The notes below the pieces were generated by a model, which made no database searches, was not told the origin of the DNA, and was given only the letters and a program-made list of their open reading frames with translations. A DNA stretch of 64,000 nt from Maribacter vaceletii. GTDB lineage: Bacteria; Bacteroidota; Bacteroidia; Flavobacteriales; Flavobacteriaceae. The stretch is from contig NZ_RBIQ01000012.1 in the NCBI RefSeq assembly GCF_003634105.1, positions 1-64,000 on the forward strand. Reading direction: 5' to 3'. The position numbers and the translations under genes are program-made. Within the stretch, counting starts at the first letter, position 1; every line of letters starts with the position of its first letter. This document shows positions 15,063 through 24,219 of the stretch, in pieces.

Positions 15063-17516
15063 TTATAAGCGCATACTTAATTTTAAATTAAGAACGCGAC
15101 TGGTCATAAAATTTGGAATTGCATATTGTTGTTTGCTGTCTACATCTCTTACCCATGTGTTAGTTATGGAGTTTTGATTATTAAAAAGGTTAAAAATTTC
15201 AATCCCTACACTAAGATCTTTAAAACCATGCAACCAATGATTTTTTGGATACTTCTTGTCAGCGTCAACAAAAATATGAGAAATTCCTAAATCTGCCCTT
15301 TTATAATCTCTTAATCTTTTCTGAAAAATATAGGAATCTGCATAACTAGGAGAACCACCCGGTACTCCAGTATTATAAACTAAGTTTAAATACATTTTTA
15401 ATTGCGGCATATTGGGGACGTAATCTTGGAAAAGTATTCCAAACTTTAAACGCTGGTCTGTAGGTCTAAAAATATAGCCTCTATTGTCAATGTTTTCTTC
15501 TGTTTTTAAGTAGCCAATAGATATCCAAGACTCTGTACCAGGTACAAAAGCACCATTTAACCTAACTTCTGTACCATAAGCATAGGCTTTTGCATTATTT
15601 AATGCAGCATATCTAATACGAACATCTTCTAAAGTATATGGGTTTACATTTGAGATTTTTTTATAATATATTTCACTTATTAGTGTAAATGGTCTTTCCC
15701 ATAAAAGAAAGCTATACTCATTACCAGCTACAATATGTATTGCTTTTTGCGCTTTAACATTGGGGTTTATGATACCATTTTGATTTCTAAGTTCTCGATA
15801 AAAAGGAGGTTGGTGGTATACGCCAGTTGCTACTCTAAAAAGCATATCTTTTTCCCAGTTTGGTTTCCATGCAAATTGAAACCTAGGGCTAAGTATGGCA
15901 TGCGATTTTTTTTGAATACCTGTGCCGCTAACTGTCCAATATTGGCTTCTTATTCCTACATTATAATATATGCTATGTTGGTTCCAATTTATTGTGTTGC
16001 TATATTGAAGATACCCAGAAAATCTATTTGTTTTAACAAAATTTGTAGCATTTATACCTGTAAACGGCACTAGCGGAGCTGTAAATGGTGTATTGGGCTG
16101 GTCATTTATAAATTGCAATAGAGGTGGTCTTATAGAAAAGCCAACAGAATCTATGAACTCAGATTCTCTTAATTGGTCTCTTATATCTTCATGGGTATAT
16201 TTTATACCCATTTCTAAAACCTTATTATTTTTGCGATGCATTCCTTTTACTTCAAAATTAAAAAGTAGTGCATCTAAATCATTTCTTGCTCTATTGTATT
16301 GTGAGCCAATTCCTTTAGAAATATTAGTATCATTTAAATCTGTGTCAGCTGCTCCTAGTCTATACGCGGCAATAACATCAGAATATTCTTCTTCCGTAGT
16401 ATGATAAATAGAAGAAATAGCTTTAAATGTAAGGTTGTCATTAACATAATATTTGCCTTTTATGGCGCCCAATGCAGTATTGTATCTATTGTTTTCTTGT
16501 CCTTGATAGTGCACTACTAAGGTTTGCGGATTATTAATAGTTCCAAAATTGGTTTCTCTATTTAGAGGCTCATTTTTGTAATCGTTAATAGATATGTTTC
16601 CTAAAAGGTTTAGTCTAAATTTTTCTGAAAATTTATATGTAAAATAACTTTGTATATCTGCAAAGGTGGGGTTAAAGTTTGCATTGGTGTTCGTGCTATT
16701 TAGGAATAAGTTATTATTTCTATATCTTACTCCTGTAATACTAGTTAGTTTTTTGTTTTTTGATGCCGTTTCTAGGGTAGCACTTGCACCTAAAAGACTT
16801 AGGTCTATTTGTGTTTGTAATTTTACGGGAGTCTTGTAGGTTATATTTAAAGAAGAAGAAAGTTTGTCGCCATATTTTGCCTGAAAACCTCCGGAGGAAA
16901 ATTTAATACTTTGTACCATGTTCGTATTTATACTACTTAAGCCTTCTTGTTGTGCAGAGCGTATAAGAAAAGGTTTATATACTTCTATTTCATTAATATA
17001 AATAAGGTTTTCATCATAATTACCACCCCGAACAGCATATTGGGTGCTAAGTTCATTATTAGAATTTACTCCTGGTAACAATTTTAAAATAGTCTCTACA
17101 CCAGCATTTGCTCCAGGAATTTTAGTTATTTGTTTGGTAGATAAATTTATAACACCATCCACTTTCTTTTCTCCAGTTGCTGTAACAGTAACTTCATCTA
17201 CTTGTATTGTATTTGTTTTTAAAACAGGGTTAAATTCATAAGTTTCATTAGTATTTAGAACTAATGAATTTAGGATTACATTTTTATGACCTATGTGGGA
17301 GAATGTAATAGTTGTTTTTTGATCGGCCGTTATTTGAAGTATATAATAGCCGGTAGAATCGGTATAAGTACCGTATTTTTTTGTGTTTATATTAGCATTA
17401 GGTATAGGTTGGTTTTGTTCATCTAAGATAATACCTGTAATAGTAGCTGTTTGTGCATACCCCATAAAAGAGGAACACAAGAAAATTATTAAGAGTATAT
17501 ACGTAAAGTTTTTCAA
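15063..17516 (-). CDS. TonB-dependent outer-membrane receptor
   Basis: The signal peptide (ending GYAQ) is followed by a carboxypeptidase-regulatory-like domain (residues about 23-110: ATITGIILDEQNQPIPNANI). Then comes a plug (KIPGANAGVETILKLLPGV, QYAVRGGNYDENLIYINEIE) and a barrel with many aromatic strands, ending LNLKLSMRL. At 817 residues it is normal for a receptor of the FecA/CirA kind with this N-terminal extension. No SusD partner is adjacent, so a glycan SusC role is unlikely. The substrate is unknown. It sits 6 bases after the M23 peptidase gene. Confidence 0.88.
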   Translation of the reverse strand: MKNFTYILLIIFLCSSFMGYAQTATITGIILDEQNQPIPNANINTKKYGTYTDSTGYYILQITADQKTTITFSHIGHKNVILNSLVLNTNETYEFNPVLKTNTIQVDEVTVTATGEKKVDGVINLSTKQITKIPGANAGVETILKLLPGVNSNNELSTQYAVRGGNYDENLIYINEIEVYKPFLIRSAQQEGLSSINTNMVQSIKFSSGGFQAKYGDKLSSSLNITYKTPVKLQTQIDLSLLGASATLETASKNKKLTSITGVRYRNNNLFLNSTNTNANFNPTFADIQSYFTYKFSEKFRLNLLGNISINDYKNEPLNRETNFGTINNPQTLVVHYQGQENNRYNTALGAIKGKYYVNDNLTFKAISSIYHTTEEEYSDVIAAYRLGAADTDLNDTNISKGIGSQYNRARNDLDALLFNFEVKGMHRKNNKVLEMGIKYTHEDIRDQLRESEFIDSVGFSIRPPLLQFINDQPNTPFTAPLVPFTGINATNFVKTNRFSGYLQYSNTINWNQHSIYYNVGIRSQYWTVSGTGIQKKSHAILSPRFQFAWKPNWEKDMLFRVATGVYHQPPFYRELRNQNGIINPNVKAQKAIHIVAGNEYSFLLWERPFTLISEIYYKKISNVNPYTLEDVRIRYAALNNAKAYAYGTEVRLNGAFVPGTESWISIGYLKTEENIDNRGYIFRPTDQRLKFGILFQDYVPNMPQLKMYLNLVYNTGVPGGSPSYADSYIFQKRLRDYKRADLGISHIFVDADKKYPKNHWLHGFKDLSVGIEIFNLFNNQNSITNTWVRDVDSKQQYAIPNFMTSRVLNLKLSMRL

Positions 17517-17522
17517 ACAAAA

Positions 17523-19220
17523 TTATTTTCTATAAAAAGTAGTGGTGTATTCTTTAGTATTACCAACATTATCTGTTACTACAACTTTAAGGTTGCACTT
17601 TTGTTCTTTAATAATATTATCCTCAAAGTTATAGGTTAAGGTATTTTTTTTGCTTTCATATTCCATTAAAATCCATTCTCCATTTATGGTAGCAGAATAG
17701 GTGTTTATACCACTAAAATCATCAGTTATTTTAAGACTTAAATACTTATAGTTATTTAACCATTGTTTGGCTTTAAAATTTTTAGGGCTAATTTTTGGAG
17801 CAACAGTATCTTTTGCAATGGTGTAAGTACCTAAATATTTGGTTCTTGTTGTAAAGGTGTTACCTCTCTTGTAGGTGGTTACATGACTAGGTCTTAGTTT
17901 GCTATCTAAGCGGGCAATGAATAATTTTTTTTGTTCTTCTTTAGTATATGTAGAAGCATCAAAAGTAATGGTAAAATTTCTATGCGCAGGAACACTACTA
18001 TTATGAAATGTTATAGTGTCATTTGTGTGTTGCAAATTCATATAAAAATCCTCGTAAAAAGTATTCGAAGGAAAATAAATTTTGGCAGGGCCCGCGCTAA
18101 AATTATTTGGTTTTTTAGCAACAACATAATGGTCCGTTTTAAGTGTCTTTTTCTCTTTTTGTAGCACCTCTTTTTTTCCTGTTACTGGTATTATTAGTGT
18201 TGTAGTATTACCTTCTAAATCTTTTATTTTTAGTTTTACATTATATGAAAGCCCCTCGACAACAGAAATTTTGCCGTCATTTTTAATTTGATTGTAAATA
18301 CTTAGTCTATTGCTAGGTGTTTTAAAACATTTTTGAATACGTTGCCTATATTTACTATAGTACTCGTAATCTATAAGTGTATTAATATATCTAGATTCTG
18401 AAAAGGAAAATTTTTCAAAATTATAAAAAGAGTATGTTTTTCCATTTACAATCTGTTCTAATGAAAAAATGCCGTTTTTATTAGCAGCCATATCTTGTCG
18501 GTCAAAACCAACAAAACCAAAACCTATAGTGCCTATAGCTGTTACTTTATCAGCCAAAAAAGAACCATCTTTTTGTTTCTTAAAATTTAATTGTATTCTT
18601 TCGTTACTTTTATTAATCAGAGCATTTTTACCTAGAGGATATCCAAATAACTTTAATAGAGTAGGGTTAGTAGCATCAGCAACCTTATACCCATAAAGTA
18701 ATGGGTTGGTTGGTTTTTCTGTAGCACTGCTGCGTATTTCAAAATGCAAGTGCGGTCCTCCAGAACTGCCTGTATTACCGCTATATGCAATAAGTTCTCC
18801 TTTTTCTATTTTTAAAGCCCCATAATCGGGAAAAACTTCTACTTCGTAAGACTTTTTCTGGTATTGTAATTTCTTTATATAGCTTTCAATTTTTGGAGAA
18901 AATTTTTGAAGATGCCCATATACAGATGTATAACCATTAGGGTGTGCAATATAAATTACTTTTCCATATCCCCATAAAGAAACTTTTATTCTAGTAATTG
19001 TACCATCTCCTATACCATAAATAGGAAGACCTTCTCTTTGTTGTGTTTTTATATCTATTCCAGAATGAAAGTGGTTGGATCGTAGCTCTCCAAACGTACC
19101 CGCTAAAATTAGAGGAATGTCCATTGGAGATCTAAAAGTATCTTGAGGGTATTCGGTCTGAGCGTTTGTTTGTAAAGAAAAAAATAAAATAAGGGTAAAA
19201 AATAAAAAAACACGTTTCAT
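17523..19220 (-). CDS. M23-family metallopeptidase
   Basis: A signal peptide (residues 1-20, ending TNAQ) precedes a LytM/M23 domain at about residues 40-180. The zinc ligands lie in HFHSGIDIK and in GGPHLHFEIR. The remaining 380 residues are beta-rich and unassigned, with an Ig-like C-terminal repeat (TDDFSGINTYSATINGEW). M23 enzymes cut peptidoglycan peptides or act as EnvC/NlpD-like activators. All catalytic residues seen are intact, so activity is expected. It leads an operon with a TonB-dependent receptor and is divergent from the zapA group. Confidence 0.88.
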   Translation of the reverse strand: MKRVFLFFTLILFFSLQTNAQTEYPQDTFRSPMDIPLILAGTFGELRSNHFHSGIDIKTQQREGLPIYGIGDGTITRIKVSLWGYGKVIYIAHPNGYTSVYGHLQKFSPKIESYIKKLQYQKKSYEVEVFPDYGALKIEKGELIAYSGNTGSSGGPHLHFEIRSSATEKPTNPLLYGYKVADATNPTLLKLFGYPLGKNALINKSNERIQLNFKKQKDGSFLADKVTAIGTIGFGFVGFDRQDMAANKNGIFSLEQIVNGKTYSFYNFEKFSFSESRYINTLIDYEYYSKYRQRIQKCFKTPSNRLSIYNQIKNDGKISVVEGLSYNVKLKIKDLEGNTTTLIIPVTGKKEVLQKEKKTLKTDHYVVAKKPNNFSAGPAKIYFPSNTFYEDFYMNLQHTNDTITFHNSSVPAHRNFTITFDASTYTKEEQKKLFIARLDSKLRPSHVTTYKRGNTFTTRTKYLGTYTIAKDTVAPKISPKNFKAKQWLNNYKYLSLKITDDFSGINTYSATINGEWILMEYESKKNTLTYNFEDNIIKEQKCNLKVVVTDNVGNTKEYTTTFYRK

Positions 19221-19359
19221 AAAAATAGATAAGTTACTACGAAAGTAATTAATAGGATTTAAACCTTAAACAAACTCTTATTAATTTAATTTAAACCCTA
19301 CAAGTAAGCAACGTTTTCAAACGAATTAAAGTATTCTATAAATAATAATTAAAAAAATA

Positions 19360-19390
19360 TTGCTAAGTCTTAAGATGTATGTTAACTTTG
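19360..19390 (+). promoter_or_regulatory. Promoter of the coiled-coil/zapA operon
   Basis: TTG (19360) and TAACTTTG (19383-19390) are 20 bases apart. This is the full Bacteroidota arrangement of -33 and -7 elements, about 24 bases before the first ATG. Confidence 0.7.
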
Positions 19391-19414
19391 TGTAAAACGC
19401 ATTGATTTTTGTGT

Positions 19415-19705
19415 ATGAGTGAATTGGTTAAAATTGTTGATTCCTTAGAAAACAAAATTAGTAAGTTATTGCATAAATTAGAAGTGCAACAGCAAGCTAA
19501 TGAGAAGTTGGAAAAAGAATTAGTGACCATTAAAATGGATCATGATGTTACTCGCAGGAGTATTACAGAGTGGCAGGAGAAATACAATTCGCTTAAATTA
19601 GCAAATTCAATGCTGGGCAGTGATACAAATAAAACCGAAGCGAAGCTTAAAATAAATACATTAATTAGAGAGTTGGATTATTGCATAGCCCAACTTGCTG
19701 AATAG
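19415..19705 (+). CDS. Small coiled-coil protein upstream of zapA (possible division protein)
   Basis: The 96 residues are almost entirely helical with heptad periodicity (SLENKISKLLHKLEVQQQ, then NEKLEKELVTIKMDH). There is no membrane segment. Homologues in Flavobacteriaceae are sometimes labelled phenylalanyl-tRNA synthetase beta subunit, which nothing here supports. The ATG was preferred over a TTG 6 bases upstream because of its position after the promoter. The gene is 15 bases ahead of zapA. Its size, coiled coil and position recall ZapB, but sequence homology is not claimed. Confidence 0.7.
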   Translation: MSELVKIVDSLENKISKLLHKLEVQQQANEKLEKELVTIKMDHDVTRRSITEWQEKYNSLKLANSMLGSDTNKTEAKLKINTLIRELDYCIAQLAE

Positions 19706-19720
19706 TGTTTTACAAATAAT

Positions 19721-20017
19721 ATGTCAGAAAAGCTCAAAATAAAACTTTCTATTGCAGATAGGGTATATCCTTTAACCATAGACCCTAGCCAAGAAGAAGG
19801 TTTGCGTAAAGCAGCTAAAAATATAGAGCAGCTTGCAAAAAAGTTTGAGCAAAATTATGCAGTAAGAGACAAGCAAGATGTATTGGCAATGTGTGCCTTA
19901 CAGTTTGCTTCGAAAATAGAGCAAAAAGGCATTGAAAAAGCAGAAGGAACTGATGAAGCTACCGAACGTTTAAAAGCGTTAGATTTTTTAGTGAGTTCCA
20001 AGCTTGGAATAAAATAA
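19721..20017 (+). CDS. zapA: Cell division protein ZapA
   Basis: The 98 residues have the ZapA order: an N-terminal strand pair with IKLSIADRVYPLTIDPSQEE, then a helix with RKAAKNIEQLAKKFEQNY, then ALQFASKIEQK in a C-terminal coiled coil. ZapA stabilises and bundles FtsZ filaments at the division septum. It is the second gene after the coiled-coil protein and lies just upstream of a candidate 6S RNA. In Escherichia coli zapA likewise precedes ssrS. Confidence 0.88.
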   Translation: MSEKLKIKLSIADRVYPLTIDPSQEEGLRKAAKNIEQLAKKFEQNYAVRDKQDVLAMCALQFASKIEQKGIEKAEGTDEATERLKALDFLVSSKLGIK

Positions 20018-20040
20018 GTTCTTATAAATAAACTAAAGTT

Positions 20041-20211
20041 ACTGCCCACATTGGTATTATCTTTTGACAAACTCAACATTAAATTGTTTAAAAAGGGTGA
20101 GTTTAAATGGTAAAAGCAAGCCTTACTCGTATAAGGATCCTTGATCTATTTGTTAGCCCTAAACCTGTATTTTGGAGTTTGTACAAAACTTCGCTAATGT
20201 GGGCTTTTTTT
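20041..20211 (+). ncRNA. ssrS: Candidate 6S RNA between zapA and rny
   Basis: A 170-base non-coding stretch is closed by GCCCACATT (20044-20052) pairing with AATGTGGGC (20196-20204), followed by a T run that could end transcription. Inside, ACAAACTC (20067) pairs with GAGTTTGT (20175), giving a long rod with a large open centre. There is also a CCTTA/TAAGG hairpin (20121-20136). The rod shape, the length near 170-180 and the position after zapA fit 6S RNA, which binds RNA polymerase by mimicking an open promoter. No clear promoter is seen, so processing from the zapA transcript is possible. Confidence 0.68.
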
Positions 20212-20230
20212 ATATTAAATATTTAACACT

Positions 20231-21799
20231 ATGGATAACAGTATATTGATTATAGCAGGAATAGTAGGTCTTGCGGTAGGTTTTGTAATTGCAAAATTTA
20301 TGGAGAAGGGTAAGGCTTCTAAAACTATTGCTGCAGCAAAAAAAGATGCAGATAGTATCTTAAAAGAAGCTAAAATTGAAGGAGAAAGCCTTAAGAAAGA
20401 TAAAATTTTTCAGGCTAAAGAAAAGTTTTTAGAATTAAAAGCGGAGCATGAAAAAGTTATAATTAACAAGAATAAGAAAATTGGTGAAGCAGAAAAACGC
20501 ACAAGAGATAAAGAATCTCAAGTAAGTGGAGAGCTCGCTAAGAATAAAAAAATAAACAGTCAGTTAGAAAATAAACTAAAAGACGTAGAACATAAATCAG
20601 ACTTTTTAGAAAAGAAGCAATCTGAATTAGAGAAATTGCATAAAAATCAAGTTCAACAATTAGAAGTTATTTCTGGTTTATCTGCTGAGGAAGCAAAAAG
20701 TCAACTATTAGCATCTTTAAAAGAAACGGCAAAGTCAGACGCTATGTCTTACATACAATCTACAATTGAAGAGGCTAAGCTTACTGCACAACAAGAAGCT
20801 AAGAAAATTGTAATTAATAGCATACAACGTATTGGTACTGAAGAAGCAGTAGAAAATTGTGTTTCTGTATTTAATTTAGAGTCTGATGATGTTAAAGGGC
20901 GTATAATTGGTAGAGAAGGTCGTAACATTAGAGCTATTGAAGCTGCTACTGGCGTAGAAATTATTGTGGATGATACTCCAGAAGCAATTATCCTTTCTTG
21001 TTTTGATTCTGTTCGTAGAGAAGTTGCTCGTTTATCTTTACACAAGTTAGTTACAGATGGAAGAATACACCCAGCACGTATTGAAGAAGTAGTAAGAAAG
21101 ACCGAGAAGCAAATTGAGCAAGAAATTGTAGAAATAGGAAAGCGTACGGTTATAGATTTAGGAATTCATGGACTGCATCCTGAGTTAATTAAAGCTGTAG
21201 GTAGAATGAAGTATCGTTCTTCTTATGGACAAAATTTATTACAGCACTCTAGAGAAGTTGCTAAACTTTGTGGCGTAATGGCTGCAGAATTAGGGTTAAA
21301 TCCTAAACTAGCTAAAAGAGCTGGTTTATTACACGATATTGGTAAAGTGCCAAATACGGAAGCTGAGGTAGAAACACCACACGCTATTTTAGGAATGCAA
21401 TGGGCAGAAAAATTTGGAGAAAAGCCAGATGTGTGTAATGCTATTGGCGCGCACCATGATGAGATAGAGATGAAAACTTTAATATCTCCAATAGTACAGG
21501 TTTGTGATGCTATTAGTGGCGCAAGACCAGGAGCAAGAAGACAAGTGTTAGATTCTTATATACAGCGTTTAAAGGATTTAGAAGAAATTGCTTTTGGCTT
21601 TAGCGGTGTGCAAAAAGCATATGCAATACAAGCAGGTAGAGAGTTACGTGTAATTGTAGAGAGCGAAAAAGTAAATGATGATAAAGCGGCAGAATTATCT
21701 TTTGAAATTTCTCAAAAAATACAAACCGATATGACGTATCCTGGGCAAGTAAAAGTTACTGTAATACGTGAAACTAGAGCTGTGAATGTGGCGAAGTAG
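20231..21799 (+). CDS. rny: Ribonuclease Y
   Basis: An N-terminal membrane helix (residues about 4-22) leads into a long coiled coil (30-190). A KH domain follows ([19 protein letters not shown]), then an HD domain with LLHDIGKV (His368/Asp369) and HHDE further on. RNase Y is a membrane-anchored endoribonuclease that starts mRNA decay. At 522 residues it is standard length. It lies directly after the candidate 6S RNA and ends at a strong bidirectional terminator. Confidence 0.95.
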   Translation: MDNSILIIAGIVGLAVGFVIAKFMEKGKASKTIAAAKKDADSILKEAKIEGESLKKDKIFQAKEKFLELKAEHEKVIINKNKKIGEAEKRTRDKESQVSGELAKNKKINSQLENKLKDVEHKSDFLEKKQSELEKLHKNQVQQLEVISGLSAEEAKSQLLASLKETAKSDAMSYIQSTIEEAKLTAQQEAKKIVINSIQRIGTEEAVENCVSVFNLESDDVKGRIIGREGRNIRAIEAATGVEIIVDDTPEAIILSCFDSVRREVARLSLHKLVTDGRIHPARIEEVVRKTEKQIEQEIVEIGKRTVIDLGIHGLHPELIKAVGRMKYRSSYGQNLLQHSREVAKLCGVMAAELGLNPKLAKRAGLLHDIGKVPNTEAEVETPHAILGMQWAEKFGEKPDVCNAIGAHHDEIEMKTLISPIVQVCDAISGARPGARRQVLDSYIQRLKDLEEIAFGFSGVQKAYAIQAGRELRVIVESEKVNDDKAAELSFEISQKIQTDMTYPGQVKVTVIRETRAVNVAK

Positions 21800-21804
21800 A
21801 AGCA

Positions 21805-21866
21805 ATAATAACTAAAAAATCTCTATAAAATACACTGTATTTTATAGAGATTTTTTAGTTATTATA
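21805..21866. terminator. Long bidirectional terminator between rny and DUF349 gene
   Basis: A nearly perfect palindrome of about 30 bp per arm contains AAAAAATCTCTATAAAATAC and its complement. A and T runs on the two sides serve both strands. Confidence 0.85.
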
Positions 21867-21873
21867 ATTTTTT

Positions 21874-23865
21874 TTATTCTTCTTCAGGAGAAGATTCATT
21901 GTCTTTAGCAGTCTCTTCTTTGTTTAAATTGTTTTCTAGAATGTTTATTTTTTTTAATTTTTGAGTCCACGTTGCAAGAGCATCTTTATGTTTTTGAACA
22001 TTCTTAATAACCTCTTTTACTAATGGATTGTCTTCTGATGCATTTGAGAAAAATTGTAAATTATTTTCGAGCTGTCTAATTTCATCTTTACTCTCATTAA
22101 TTTTTTTACGAATAAAAGTACGTTCGTTGTAAATTGCCCTTTCGTTATCTTGTGAATTAGCAAGTTGTTGTATTTTATTCCCGTATTTTAAAAGCTCCGA
22201 TTCTTGTCTGCTAATGTCTAATTTATTAAACAATGCATCTAGGATTTTGTTGAATTTTTGATTTATGTGTTTTTTGTTAAATGGGACTCTGCCAAAACTT
22301 TTCCATTCGGCAATAAAAGACTTTATAGCATTTAAATCAGAGGTTCTTTCTCCGGTAAGCGTAAATGCTTTTAATTTTTCTAAAAATGCATTTTTTAATT
22401 CGTAATTAGCTTCTTCTTCTTTATTAGATTTGTTTTTAACGGCATGAACTCTATCAAAATAATGATTGCATGCGGTTTTAAACTCGTTCCAGATTTTATC
22501 AGAATATTTTCTTGGTACATGACCAATTTTTTTCCAATCGCTCTGTATGCGTTTCATTTTAGGGGTGGTAGCATCAAAGTCTTCACTATCTTTAAGCGTA
22601 ACGGCAAGGTTTAGTAATTCCCTTTTTTTATCAAGATTTACTTGCTGCTCTTTCTTTAAGTTTTTATAAAAACTGTTTTTATTACGATTAAATTCTCTTA
22701 CTGCTTCTTTAAAAAGAGCCCATGTTTTCTCATTTTCTTTTTGCGGAACTTTACCCGCTTTAAAAAAGGATTCTCTTAAAGCTTCTAAGTTTTTTATTTG
22801 TTGTTGTAGCTGTTTATGGTTATGAGATACGTTTTTAGATAAAACGGTTATTTTTTCAATAATCCCTTTTTTCTCATCTAAGTTTTTCTCATAAACTTTA
22901 TCTTGTTCTGCATAATATTCTTGCCTTCTATTATGTAAAACTTTTGTTGCAGCACTAAAACGATCCCATATTTCTTCTCTGTGGTCTTTGCCAACCGGTC
23001 CAATATCTTCTTTCCAGATTTTGTGTAAGGTTTGTAATTCTCTAAAAGCTTTGTTTAAATCTGGTTCACTACCTAACTCTTCTGCTTTTTCTACAATTTT
23101 TTGTTTTTCCTCTAAATTATGTTTAAAATCTAAATCTCTAAGTTCTCTATTTATATTTAAAAAGTCATAAAAAATTTCAATATGATGCTGGTATGTTTTC
23201 CATACATCATTATAATTTGTCCTAGGAATTGGTCCTGCATTACGCCATTGTTCTTGTATATCTTTAAAGTTTTTGTAGGTAGTGTTAATATCCTCTTCTA
23301 CATTAACTAAGCCTTTAAGGTTTGCTATGAGGTTAAGCCTGTCTTTAAGATTTTCCTTTAAACTTTTTTCTAGGCTTTTATAGTAGGTATTTTTCTTTTC
23401 TCTATAATCTCCATAAACTTCATTAAATTGTCTTTTAGTTACAGAGTTATATCTAAAGTCAATTTCATTACCACCTCCAGCAATAAATTCTTCTTTTTTT
23501 TGATCTAAAAATTCTTGAAATTTTAAATCAAATTCTGTTTTTATTCCGTCTACATGTTTTTTTATAGCTTGTACTTTTTCATTACGAACAAGACGTTGTA
23601 GTTCGCCAACTAAATTTTCCATAGACATGGAGTGGTAATCTAGAATAGGAATTTCATGCCTTTGTTGGTTGTTTGTATCCTCGGCATCTTCAGCGTTTTC
23701 CTTATCTATTTCTTTATGTATAGATTCTTCGCTACTAGTCTCTTTAGCTATTTCTGGAGTAGAGTTTTCAGTGCTTTTCTCCAACTCATTAGTAGTGTTG
23801 GTAGTTTCTGAGCTATTTTGTTCTTCTACGTTTTCTTGTAGATTATGGTCTTTTTCTTCCTGCAT
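21874..23865 (-). CDS. DUF349 repeat protein
   Basis: The N-terminal 90 residues are acidic and disordered (Glu/Asn/Thr-rich). At least five DUF349 repeats follow, each a three-helix unit with a W-x5-GxVP-type signature: WRNAGPIPRTNYNDVWKTYQ, WKEDIGPVGKDHREEIW, AGKVPQKENEKTWALFK, WKKIGHVPRKYSDKIW and WKSFGRVPFNKKHINQKF. A coiled coil ends the protein. The family is cytoplasmic and its role is unclear. No signal peptide or membrane helix is present. It is separated from aroE by the longest non-coding stretch of the window. Confidence 0.85.
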   Translation of the reverse strand: MQEEKDHNLQENVEEQNSSETTNTTNELEKSTENSTPEIAKETSSEESIHKEIDKENAEDAEDTNNQQRHEIPILDYHSMSMENLVGELQRLVRNEKVQAIKKHVDGIKTEFDLKFQEFLDQKKEEFIAGGGNEIDFRYNSVTKRQFNEVYGDYREKKNTYYKSLEKSLKENLKDRLNLIANLKGLVNVEEDINTTYKNFKDIQEQWRNAGPIPRTNYNDVWKTYQHHIEIFYDFLNINRELRDLDFKHNLEEKQKIVEKAEELGSEPDLNKAFRELQTLHKIWKEDIGPVGKDHREEIWDRFSAATKVLHNRRQEYYAEQDKVYEKNLDEKKGIIEKITVLSKNVSHNHKQLQQQIKNLEALRESFFKAGKVPQKENEKTWALFKEAVREFNRNKNSFYKNLKKEQQVNLDKKRELLNLAVTLKDSEDFDATTPKMKRIQSDWKKIGHVPRKYSDKIWNEFKTACNHYFDRVHAVKNKSNKEEEANYELKNAFLEKLKAFTLTGERTSDLNAIKSFIAEWKSFGRVPFNKKHINQKFNKILDALFNKLDISRQESELLKYGNKIQQLANSQDNERAIYNERTFIRKKINESKDEIRQLENNLQFFSNASEDNPLVKEVIKNVQKHKDALATWTQKLKKINILENNLNKEETAKDNESSPEEE

Positions 23866-23997
23866 TATACTATGTTTTTTTGTTCTAAAAAAAGTACATT
23901 GTAAGATAGTGACAACAAAACATATAGCAAAAGATAAAAGACTTTCTTTTTTAGATACAAAGGATAAGCACTACTCTATTTGTGAAAATGAAAGGCT

Positions 23998-24048
23998 GAG
24001 CGGAGTCGAAGTCGATTTAGAACTAACGAATAGTTCTCGACTCCGCTC
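23998..24048. repeat. REP-like palindromic element
   Basis: The outer arms GAGCGGAGTCGA and TCGACTCCGCTC are a perfect 12-bp inverted repeat. An inner pair, AGAACT and AGTTCT, extends the stem around a 7-base loop. The GC-rich arms stand out from the AT-rich surroundings. Elements with this core are frequent between genes of Bacteroidota. Confidence 0.75.
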
Positions 24049-24186
24049 GAACTGTCTGGTCTTCTTTTTGAAAGACAAAACTATAATCCGTTGAAGGTAT
24101 TTACTGTTACATTTGTATCTACGGAATACTATAAGTATAAATTTATTGCATTGCTTTGTTGGTTTGCTTCAAAGTAGTGTGTCTCC

Positions 24187-24218
24187 AAAAGGCATAGAAA
24201 ATTATGTGTATACCTTTT
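24187..24218 (-). terminator. Probable terminator of the aroE transcript
   Basis: On the minus strand AAAAGGTATA pairs with TATGCCTTTT (10 bp including one G-U) around a 12-base loop and ends in TTTT. It lies directly after the aroE stop. Confidence 0.5.
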
Positions 24219-24219
24219 A

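Larger units (their letters stand above)
23866..24219. other. 354-base non-coding stretch with a REP-like hairpin and a terminator
   Basis: No reading frame here looks like a gene. It holds the upstream region of the DUF349 gene (a near -7 TACTTTTT on the minus strand), a large palindromic element at 23998-24048, and a hairpin at 24187-24218 that probably ends the aroE transcript. Nothing else is recognisable. Confidence 0.6.

Noticed and set aside
15735-16404. Two plus-strand open frames inside the TonB-dependent receptor
   Set aside because: They are complementary shadows of barrel strands; composition and lack of promoters argue against genes.
19415-19705. Phenylalanyl-tRNA synthetase beta subunit label
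   Set aside because: The protein is a 96-residue coiled coil with none of the synthetase domains.
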